Of a stretch of 64,000 nucleotides of DNA, positions 1-5,807 are shown piece after piece. The notes under the pieces were generated by a model. It saw only the letters and a list, made by a program, of their open reading frames with translations. It was not told the origin of the DNA and ran no database searches. How positions within the stretch are numbered: position 1 is the first letter of the stretch; the number at the start of each line of letters is the position of its first letter. The position numbers were made by a program, and so were the translations under genes. Origin of the DNA: DATATV01 sp035551355 (GTDB lineage: Bacteria; Actinomycetota; Actinomycetes; Mycobacteriales; Pseudonocardiaceae); assembly GCA_035551355.1 (NCBI GenBank), contig DASZNF010000058.1:19177-83176 (forward strand), written 5' to 3'.

Positions 1-1
1 A

Positions 2-127
2 CCGGTGTGGCAGGCGATGTCGGCGGCGTGGTTCGACCAGCCGGGCGGCGGGGTGCGGTACCGGGCCGGTTATCCGGTCGCGGACCTCGTGGCGCTGGGT
101 TACCTGGAGGAGCTGGGAGCGGAATGA
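2..127 (+). CDS. C-terminal end of a TNT-type toxin domain protein (partial)
   Basis: Only the last 41 codons are in the window; the gene enters from the left edge in frame 2 and stops at TGA 125-127. The visible tail contains WFDQPGGGVRYR and then PVADLVALGYLEELG. A QPGGG-x-QY/RY segment followed by a final helix ending in GYLEE is how the TNT (tuberculosis necrotizing toxin, NAD+ glycohydrolase) domain usually closes. From family knowledge, such domains sit at the C-terminus of secreted or contact-delivered toxins and destroy NAD+. The next gene starts on the overlapping ATGA, the usual layout of a toxin with its immunity gene. The catalytic part lies outside the window, so the family call rests on the tail and the context. 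Confidence 0.6.
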   Translation, partial: PVWQAMSAAWFDQPGGGVRYRAGYPVADLVALGYLEELGAE

Positions 128-759
128 ACGCGGACTCGATCGTGCGCTGGCTGACCGCGGTCGGCGTGCCCGCCGAGGTGGTGTCGGTGGGGGCCGAAGC
201 GGACAACACGTGGTGCCTGCTGCGCGACGAGCACCCGGACGAGGACGGCACGGTCGGCTGGGAGGTGTTCTGGCGCGAGCAGGGCAACCGGTACGACTGG
301 GCGCGGTTCGGGAACGAGCAGGTGGCCTGCCACTACCTGTTCGGGCGGCTGGCCTGGGCCCAGGTGGTGCGCGGCGCGGTCGGCGTGCTGCCCACCGATC
401 CGGTGACCGGCCAACCCCGGCCCACGTCCCAACCCCAGCCGGTGGCCCAAGCCCAGCCAGGGGGACAAGCGCAGCCAGCGGCACAACCCCAGCCTGCGGC
501 CCAATCCCAGCCAGCAGGACAAGCCCAGCCAGTGGCACAAGCCCAGCCCGCGGCACAGTCCCAGCCTGCGGCCGCGCCCGTGTCCGAGCCGGAGCCTGCC
601 GCTCAGGCGGGCGCTGCTGTCCCGCCGGATGCTGCCGCCCAGCCCGAGCCCGTGAGCCAGGCCGAGCCCGTGAGCCAGGCCGAATCCGTGAGGCAGGCCG
701 AATCCGTGAGGCAGGCCGAATCCGCCGAGCCGTCTTCCACACCCGTCACCACCGACTGA
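124..759 (+). CDS. Putative TNT immunity protein with a repeat-rich Q/P/A/S tail
   Basis: The start ATG at 124 overlaps the toxin stop (ATGA), so the two are probably translationally coupled. Residues 1 to about 95 look like a small soluble cytosolic domain with many aromatic residues (for example WEVFWREQGNRYDW and ACHYLFGRLAW). Residues 99-152 are nine copies of a six-residue unit of type QPxAQx, and residues 177-200 are four copies of VSQAEP or VRQAES. The tail has no signal peptide or membrane segment and is probably disordered. Position and overlap suggest an immunity factor like IFT of M. tuberculosis that blocks the NADase; I did not recognise the fold with certainty. A longer frame opens upstream at 7, but the ATG at 124 is the only start that fits the overlap. 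Confidence 0.6.
   Translation: MNADSIVRWLTAVGVPAEVVSVGAEADNTWCLLRDEHPDEDGTVGWEVFWREQGNRYDWARFGNEQVACHYLFGRLAWAQVVRGAVGVLPTDPVTGQPRPTSQPQPVAQAQPGGQAQPAAQPQPAAQSQPAGQAQPVAQAQPAAQSQPAAAPVSEPEPAAQAGAAVPPDAAAQPEPVSQAEPVSQAESVRQAESVRQAESAEPSSTPVTTD
418..579 (+). repeat. 18-bp tandem repeat, 9 units, in-frame (QPxAQx)
   Basis: Units of exactly 18 bp begin at 418 (diverged), 436, 454, 472, 490, 508, 526, 544 and 562. They share the pattern CAGCCxGxGGCxCAAxCC and encode hexapeptides such as QPVAQA, QPGGQA and QPAAQS. No indel breaks the frame, so the array grew or shrank in multiples of six codons within the immunity-like gene. Confidence 0.95.
652..723 (+). repeat. 18-bp tandem repeat, 4 units, in-frame (VSQAEP/VRQAES)
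   Basis: Units start at 652, 670, 688 and 706 and have the form GTGAGSCAGGCCGARYCC; the last two are identical. The array is separate in sequence from the one at 418-579 but has the same 18-bp period and the same gene. Confidence 0.95.
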
Positions 760-773
760 CGCCGGATCGTCCG

Positions 774-921
774 CCACCATCGGACAATGACGGCCATTCG
801 CCACGATCGGGCGTTGGTCGCCGCTCACCACGATCGGGTAGCAGCTGGCCGTTCAATCCGTTCGAGCAGCGCATGGCTGTTCACCACGATCGCGTGACGA
901 TGGCTGCTCACCACGATTGGG
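774..921. repeat. 27/28-bp degenerate tandem repeat, intergenic
   Basis: The core CCACGATCGGG or a close variant occurs at 774 (CCACCATCGGA), 801, 828, 884 (CCACGATCGCG) and 911 (CCACGATTGGG). Spacings are 27, 27, 56 (two units, the middle one decayed) and 27 bp. The sequence between cores is also alike (GGCTGYTCA just before the last two cores). The array begins 15 bp after the stop of the immunity-like gene. Confidence 0.85.
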
Positions 922-952
922 GTGGTCCGGCCGCGTTACCCCAATCCGCTCC

Positions 953-1008
953 ACCGCGGCTCAGCGCTGTGCTCAGGACCGCGGCTCACCGCCGTGCTCA
1001 GGACCGCG
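953..1008. repeat. 25-bp tandem repeat, 2.2 units, intergenic
   Basis: Two 25-bp copies at 953-977 and 978-1002 differ at two positions, and a third copy starts with ACCGCG at 1003. The unit opens with ACCGCGGCTCA and ends in GTGCTCAGG. It follows the 27-bp array after a gap of about 30 bp. Confidence 0.9.
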
Positions 1009-1032
1009 CGGACGGGACTGCGTGACCGGGCG

Positions 1033-1096
1033 GTGTCCGGCTAGGGCAGTGTCCGGCCAGAACAGTGTCCGGTCAGGACAGTGCGCGATCAGGACA
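1033..1096. repeat. 16-bp tandem repeat, 4 units, running into the 3' end of hisN
   Basis: Units GTGTCCGGCTAGGGCA, GTGTCCGGCCAGAACA, GTGTCCGGTCAGGACA and GTGCGCGATCAGGACA lie at 1033, 1049, 1065 and 1081; a partial fifth (GTGCGCTCAGGG) follows. The hisN stop codon (complement of TCA, 1089-1091) lies inside the fourth unit, so the repeat spans the gene boundary. Confidence 0.95.
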
Positions 1097-1910
1097 GTGC
1101 GCTCAGGGCGGCGTCGTGCAGGGTGCCGTTGGAGGACAGCGCCGAACCACCGTCGTGGGTGGCCCGGCCCGCCAAATCGGTGAACCGCCCCCCGGCCTCC
1201 TCCACGATCACCTGCAGCGCGGCCACGTCCCACGGACTGACGATGGCCTCGGCGGCCAGGTCGATCGCGCCCTCCGCGACCAGGCAGTGCTGCCAGAAGT
1301 CACCGAACGCGCGGTTTTCCCAGCATGCGTCCACCAGCGCCAGGTACTTCTCCCGCGAGTGGTGCTTCACCCAGGAACCCAGATGGGTGGTGGACAGGTA
1401 GGCGTCACCCAGATCGGTGACACCGGACACCGAGATCGGCCGGGTGACCTCTCCTGTCCGGGTCCAGGCGCCTCCTGTCCGGGTCCAGGCGCCGTGCCCG
1501 GCGGCGGCCCACCAGCGGCGGCCCAGCGCGGGCGCGGAGGCCACGCCGACCACTGGGTTTCCGTCCACCAGCAGGGCGATCAGGGTCGCCCAGGCCGGCA
1601 CCCCGCGCAGGAAGTTCTTGGTTCCGTCGATCGGGTCGACCAGCCACGCCCGCCCGGCACCGACCTCGCCGCCCCGTTCCTCCCCGGCCACCACGTCACC
1701 CGATCGGGCCTGGGCGATCAGTTCGCGGATGCGGTCTTCCACCGCCAGGTCGGCGTCGGTCACCGGGGTCCGGTCGGGTTTGCGCTCCACCCGCAGGTCC
1801 TGGGCCTGGAATCGGGACGCGGTGAGCTGGTCGGCGGCGTCGGCCACGGTCAGGGCCAGCTCCAGGTCGGCCGCGTACGGTCCGGCCGGATCGCTTTCGT
1901 CGATTGACAC
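1089..1910 (-). CDS. hisN: Histidinol-phosphatase, inositol-monophosphatase family (HisN)
   Basis: The 273-residue protein is a Mg2+-dependent phosphatase of the IMPase superfamily, probably dephosphorylating L-histidinol phosphate in histidine biosynthesis. Metal-site motifs are visible in order: GEE near residues 76-78, DPIDGTKNF at 92-100, and PWDVAA in the C-terminal third. Substrate choice cannot be read from the motifs, but length and actinobacterial context favour HisN over inositol phosphatase. The start is GTG at 1910. A perfect 21-bp duplication inserts a second GAWTRTG block near residues 140-153, and the C-terminus lies within a 16-bp repeat array. The gene is divergent from the response regulator gene, with 32 bp between the two start codons. 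Confidence 0.85.
   Translation of the reverse strand: MSIDESDPAGPYAADLELALTVADAADQLTASRFQAQDLRVERKPDRTPVTDADLAVEDRIRELIAQARSGDVVAGEERGGEVGAGRAWLVDPIDGTKNFLRGVPAWATLIALLVDGNPVVGVASAPALGRRWWAAAGHGAWTRTGGAWTRTGEVTRPISVSGVTDLGDAYLSTTHLGSWVKHHSREKYLALVDACWENRAFGDFWQHCLVAEGAIDLAAEAIVSPWDVAALQVIVEEAGGRFTDLAGRATHDGGSALSSNGTLHDAALSALS
1451..1492 (-). repeat. Perfect 21-bp tandem duplication inside hisN
   Basis: Positions 1451-1471 and 1472-1492 are identical. In the hisN frame this repeats seven residues (GAWTRTG). The duplication falls in a surface-type segment after the second metal motif and keeps the frame. Confidence 0.97.
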
Positions 1911-1930
1911 GGTTCGGATGTTGTCACGAA

Positions 1931-1936
1931 TACTCT
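1931..1936 (+). promoter_or_regulatory. -10 element TACTCT for a leaderless response-regulator transcript
   Basis: TACTCT matches the actinobacterial TANNNT -10 and lies 6 nt before the GTG at 1943, so transcription would begin at or next to the start codon. No Shine-Dalgarno sequence precedes that GTG. Confidence 0.55.
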
Positions 1937-1942
1937 GAGCGG

Positions 1943-2617
1943 GTGAGCACGGTGTTGCTGGCCGAGGACGATCCCGCGATCGCCGACCCCCTCTCCCGCG
2001 CGTTGACCCGCGAGGGCTACGAGGTGTCGGTGGTGGTCGACGGGCCCAGTGCGCTGTCGGCGGCCGGGCAGGGCGGGATAGACCTGCTCGTGCTCGACCT
2101 CGGCCTGCCCGGCATGGACGGTCTCGAGGTCTGCCGGCGGCTGCGTTCGGCCGGACGTGGGTTACCCGTGCTGATGCTCACCGCGCGCGCCGACGAGGTC
2201 GACTTCGTGGTCGGCCTGGACGCGGGCGCGGACGACTACGTGGCCAAGCCCTTCCGGCTGGCCGAACTTCTCGCCCGCATCCGGGCGCTGCTGCGCCGAC
2301 GCGCACCCGAGGTGGTCGAGGTCAATGGGGTGCGCCTCGACCTCGGCGCCCGGCTGGTCACCGTGGACGGCGACGAGATCCAGCTGGCCAACAAGGAGTT
2401 CGAACTGCTCCGGGTGCTCATCCAGCACGCCGGTCAGGTGGTCACCCGGGATGAGATCCTGTCCGAGGTGTGGAACGGCCCCGAGCTGCGCAACAGCAAG
2501 ACCCTGGACATGCACATGTCCTGGCTGCGCCGCAAACTCGGGGACGGCAGCCCGCGCTCGGCCGAGCGCCGGATCGCCACGGTGCGCGGGGTCGGGTTCC
2601 GGTTCAACTCCGAGTAG
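1943..2617 (+). CDS. OmpR/PhoB-family response regulator
   Basis: The 224-residue protein has an N-terminal receiver domain and a C-terminal winged-helix DNA-binding domain. The acidic pair is in LLAEDD, the phosphoacceptor is D52 in VLDLGLPGMDG, the switch Thr is in MLTARAD and the conserved Lys in VAKPF. The DNA-binding half (about 125-220) ends in VRGVGFRFN. The frame is open upstream to 1904, but the GTG at 1943 fits the family's N-terminus and a leaderless start. It precedes its likely partner histidine kinase by 18 bp with an AGGGAG ribosome site. The signal and regulon cannot be read from sequence. Confidence 0.9.
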   Translation: MSTVLLAEDDPAIADPLSRALTREGYEVSVVVDGPSALSAAGQGGIDLLVLDLGLPGMDGLEVCRRLRSAGRGLPVLMLTARADEVDFVVGLDAGADDYVAKPFRLAELLARIRALLRRRAPEVVEVNGVRLDLGARLVTVDGDEIQLANKEFELLRVLIQHAGQVVTRDEILSEVWNGPELRNSKTLDMHMSWLRRKLGDGSPRSAERRIATVRGVGFRFNSE

Positions 2618-2635
2618 CACTGAGAAGGGAGTCCG

Positions 2636-3916
2636 GTGCGGCGGCGCATCCTGCTGGCCATTCTGCTCGCGGTCGCGGTGACCGCCGGTGCACTGGGCAT
2701 CCCGCTGGGCTACAGCGCCCTGCAGGTGGTGGAGAACCTCAAGCGCACCGACCTGTCCGACAACGCCCAGGCCGTGGCCAACAACGTCGACGACGTGCTG
2801 ACCGCGGGCGCCCGGACGATCGCGCTGGACCGGATGCGCACCGGCGTGCCCACCGACGCGGAGATCATCCTGGACACCCCGGAAACCGGCCGGCTCACCT
2901 CCGGTCCGGACCCGGGCGACGACGTGATCTCGGTGAGCGTGCCGATCGTGCACGGCGGCTCGGTCGAGCTGTCCGTGCCCGCCGCGCAGACCCGCCAGTT
3001 GCAGGCCGACGTGGGCATTCTGGTGTTGCTGCTGGTCCTGCTGTCGGTGGGCACCGGCACGGTGGTGGCCACGGTCACCGCGCGGCGGCTCACCCAGCCG
3101 CTGCGGCACGTGGCCGACCGCGCGGCCCGGCTCGGCGCCGGTGATTTCCGGCCCGATCCCAATCGCTACGGGGTGGCCGAGCTGGACATGGTGGCCGCCG
3201 CGCTGGACACCTCGGCCGGCGCGCTGGCCCAGCTGGTGCAGCGGGAACGCGACCTGGTCGGCGATGTCTCGCACCAGTTGCGCAGCCGGCTGACCGCGCT
3301 GCAACTGCGCCTTGAGGTGCTGGCCGCGGTGCCCGACGAGGACACCGCCGAGGAGGGCGCGGCCGCGCTGGAGCAGGCCGAACGGCTGGCCCAGGTACTC
3401 GACGAGCTGCTGGCCGCGGCCAGTGCGGCCCGTTCGGTGGGGGCCGAGCCCATCGACCTGGCCACCGAGCTGCCCGCGATCGCCGCCGAGTGGCGGGAAC
3501 TGCTGCGGGCCGAGGGGCGGTCGCTGCGGGTGCGGGTGCCCGACCGGCTGGTCGCGCGGGCCACCCCGGCCCGGTTGCGGGAGGCCATCGGGGTGTTGCT
3601 GGACAACTCGCTGCGCCACGGCATGGGCGCGGTGACCATCTCCGCGCGCCGGGACGACGGCACGGTGGTGGTCGAGGTCAACGATTCCGGTCAGGGGGTG
3701 CCGGACGAGCTGGCCGCGCACGTGTTCGAGCGCGGGGTGTCCGGCGGCGGGTCGACCGGGGTGGGGCTGGCGCTGGCCCGGGCGTTGGTGGACGCCGATG
3801 GCGGGCGGTTGGAGCTGGCGGTGTCCCGGCCCGCGACGTTCGCCATCTTCCTGCCGGTGGCCTCCGCGCAGAACGTGGTGGCCACCTCATGGCGGTCCGA
3901 GCCCAGCCCGCGCTGA
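2636..3916 (+). CDS. Membrane sensor histidine kinase, partner of the upstream regulator
   Basis: The 426-residue protein has a first membrane segment at about 5-26, a short extracytoplasmic loop, a second membrane segment at about 126-148, a HAMP region, a dimerisation domain with the phospho-His in DVSHQLRSRL (H213), and an ATPase domain with LLDNSLRHG near residue 322 and a G2 box STGVGLALAR. The H-box is SHQLRSRL and not the usual SHELRTPL. It follows the response regulator in one operon (GTG start, AAGGGAG just upstream). A hairpin at 3961-3976 lies behind it, before the convergent gtrA-like gene. Confidence 0.88.
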   Translation: MRRRILLAILLAVAVTAGALGIPLGYSALQVVENLKRTDLSDNAQAVANNVDDVLTAGARTIALDRMRTGVPTDAEIILDTPETGRLTSGPDPGDDVISVSVPIVHGGSVELSVPAAQTRQLQADVGILVLLLVLLSVGTGTVVATVTARRLTQPLRHVADRAARLGAGDFRPDPNRYGVAELDMVAAALDTSAGALAQLVQRERDLVGDVSHQLRSRLTALQLRLEVLAAVPDEDTAEEGAAALEQAERLAQVLDELLAAASAARSVGAEPIDLATELPAIAAEWRELLRAEGRSLRVRVPDRLVARATPARLREAIGVLLDNSLRHGMGAVTISARRDDGTVVVEVNDSGQGVPDELAAHVFERGVSGGGSTGVGLALARALVDADGGRLELAVSRPATFAIFLPVASAQNVVATSWRSEPSPR

Positions 3917-3960
3917 TCCGAGGGCGGCCCCGATCGGGCCGGTCGGCCGGGTCCGTCCGG

Positions 3961-3976
3961 TCACCCGTCCGGGTGA
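3961..3976. terminator. Hairpin between convergent kinase and GtrA genes
   Basis: TCACCCG (3961-3967) and CGGGTGA (3970-3976) form a perfect 7-bp stem with a 2-nt loop. It lies between the stop of the histidine kinase and the stop of the GtrA gene. There is no T-run, as is common for actinobacterial terminators. Confidence 0.45.
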
Positions 3977-3984
3977 TCAGTCGA

Positions 3985-4542
3985 TCAGGCGACGCGGGTG
4001 TTGGGGTCGTCGTCGTTGTCGCGCACCGCGCGCAGCCGGCGGATCCGTGCCTGCCGGGCGTTTTCCGCCGGGAAAACCCACTTCTTGAATGCCCACCAGC
4101 GGAACAGCATGGCGATCAGGGTGCCGATGATCATCCCGCTCGTGAAGTCGGAGACTTCCTGGACCAGCCGGGACACGTGCGGGACCTGCAGTTCCAGCCC
4201 GTAGCGGGAGATGTATTCGGGCAGCGAGTTGAGCACCACGCCGATGCCGCTGATCAGGAAGAACAGCGCGGCCTCGTGGTGGCGTTCGCGGCCGCCGCGG
4301 GTCCGGAAGGACCACTCGCGGTTGAGGATGTAGGACGCGATCGTGGCCACGATCACGGCGATGACCAGCGCGGTGACCGGCTTGTCGGCCAGCACGGTCA
4401 GCTTGAGGCCGTAGTTGACCACCATGGTGATGACGAAGCAGATGCCCCCCACCACCGCGAACTTCAGCATCTCCCGGTGCTTGAACAGCACCGAGCGCAA
4501 CGGTTCCGGAATGGCTTTGAGCGCACTCTTGACGAGGGACAC
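3985..4542 (-). CDS. GtrA-family four-helix membrane protein
   Basis: GtrA proteins are small membrane proteins linked to movement of lipid-bound sugars across the membrane for cell-surface glycosylation. Four hydrophobic segments are visible: around MLKFAVVGGICFVI, VTALVIAVIVATIASYI, ALFFLISGIGVVLN and SGMIIGTLIAMLFRWWAF. The C-terminus is charged (RIRRLRAVRDNDDD). The frame is open upstream to 4635, but the GTG at 4542 gives 185 residues and the usual short N-terminus; the exact start is uncertain because no clear ribosome site is seen. The gene sits near purK as in M. tuberculosis (Rv3277 beside Rv3276c). Confidence 0.85.
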   Translation of the reverse strand: MSLVKSALKAIPEPLRSVLFKHREMLKFAVVGGICFVITMVVNYGLKLTVLADKPVTALVIAVIVATIASYILNREWSFRTRGGRERHHEAALFFLISGIGVVLNSLPEYISRYGLELQVPHVSRLVQEVSDFTSGMIIGTLIAMLFRWWAFKKWVFPAENARQARIRRLRAVRDNDDDPNTRVA

Positions 4543-4783
4543 ATTAGGACTGTACCGAGACAAAAGTCCGGTCGCGTTCGCGGGGCGATACCCCACGGTT
4601 GATCGACGCCTTTCCGCAACCGTTTCGCGACGCACCGCACCGGATTCTCACAGCACCATGACCAGGGTTGCTGTGTGTTTTCCAATGCCACCGGTTCGGG
4701 TGTGGAGAATGCGACATAGTGTGATGGTCTGCGCCTGTGGCTACCCGAGGTAGTCGAGGTCCGTGGAAGGGAGAAAGGTCCCG

Positions 4784-5626
4784 ATGTCCGGTCCGTACCC
4801 GCCTTCGGGTTATCCGCAGCAGCCCGCACCGGGAAACTGGCCGGGCAGCCAGCCGACCAGCGGCGGGTCGGGCACACCCGGCGGCGGAGGGCCTGCCGGG
4901 GCCCCCGGCAGCGGCGCGCCCGGCGGTTACGGGCAGCAACCGACCTACGAGTTCCCGGCCATGTCCTACGGCGGGCTGTCCGGCGGCAACGGCGGCTGGG
5001 GCGGTGGCGAACCGCCGCCCAGGCGCAAGCGCAGCGTCGGCCGGATCCTGGTTGCCGTGGTGTCCATCCTGGTGATCATCGGCGGGGTGGTCACCGCGAT
5101 CGTGGTGCTGCACGACCGGCAGCACACCACCCAGCAGGCCGGTCCGGCCGGCCCCACCGCGACCGCACCATCGAACGCGGGGCGGACCACCACGGCGCCG
5201 AGCACCACCACCGCGCCGGTCGCCGAGGGCACCACCACGCTGACCCTCACCCCGGGCACCTGCGTCACCGCGTCGGTGGCCGGGGACGAGTACGCGGTCA
5301 GCAAGCAGGCCAGTTGCGGCGCGGCCGACTCGGACTTCGTGCTGGCCAAGCAGGTCAGCACGGTCGGCGGCTGCGAGAGCCACCAGTACCTGGCCATCCA
5401 GGCGCCCAGCGCGGTCGACTGCTTCACGCTGGACATCAAGCAGGGCGACTGCCTGGACAACAACTACCTCAAGGCGCCCTGCGCGACCGCGCCGTTCGCG
5501 GTGCTGACCGAGGAGAACGGGCCGGGCGGCTCGAATTCCTGCGCCACGGCCAGCGGTGCCACGCACTGGGTGCCCGCCGGGGTGAACCCGGTCAAGGTCG
5601 CCTGCATCGGCCCGCCCAAGGCCTGA
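4784..5626 (+). CDS. LppU/SCO3897-like membrane protein with a Cys-rich extracellular domain
   Basis: The ATG at 4784 has GGAAGGGAG about 10 nt upstream. The 280-residue product has a Gly/Pro-rich cytoplasmic part (1-80), basic residues RRKR, one membrane segment at about 87-108 and a Thr/Pro/Ala linker. The C-terminal extracytoplasmic domain has eight cysteines (in GTCVTA, ASCGAA, GGCESH, VDCFTL, GDCLDN, APCATA, NSCATA, VACIG), probably disulphide-bonded. This layout resembles LppU/SCO3897-type proteins, whose role is unknown. The stop codon lies within a 17-bp repeat that continues downstream. Confidence 0.7.
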   Translation: MSGPYPPSGYPQQPAPGNWPGSQPTSGGSGTPGGGGPAGAPGSGAPGGYGQQPTYEFPAMSYGGLSGGNGGWGGGEPPPRRKRSVGRILVAVVSILVIIGGVVTAIVVLHDRQHTTQQAGPAGPTATAPSNAGRTTTAPSTTTAPVAEGTTTLTLTPGTCVTASVAGDEYAVSKQASCGAADSDFVLAKQVSTVGGCESHQYLAIQAPSAVDCFTLDIKQGDCLDNNYLKAPCATAPFAVLTEENGPGGSNSCATASGATHWVPAGVNPVKVACIGPPKA

Positions 5627-5790
5627 TCCCGCCCAAGGCTTGCCCCCGTCGAAGGCCTGACCCCGCCAGGGCCTGATCCCGCCCAAGGCACGGGTCGGGG
5701 TAAGGCCGGTCCCCGCCAAGGCGATGGGCCCGGGGCCCGCCAAAGCGATGAGCCCGGGGCCCGTCAAGGACTGAGCCCGGGGCCTGCCTC
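5609..5790. repeat. 17-bp and 24-bp degenerate tandem repeats spanning a stop codon
   Basis: Units of 16-17 bp of the type GGCCTGATCCCGCCCAA start at 5620, 5637, 5654, 5670, 5687 and 5704; those at 5620 and 5670 are identical. From 5720 the unit lengthens to 24 bp (starts 5720, 5744, 5768) around GCCCGGGGCCC. The TGA of the LppU-like gene (5624-5626) is part of the first full unit. The array ends just before the 3' end of the convergent sigma factor gene. Confidence 0.9.
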
Positions 5791-5807
5791 CGGCGAGAAC
5801 GAGCCGG

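Noticed and set aside
418..1096. CRISPR array
   Set aside because: Units are contiguous with no unique spacers, several are in-frame coding, and there are no cas genes.
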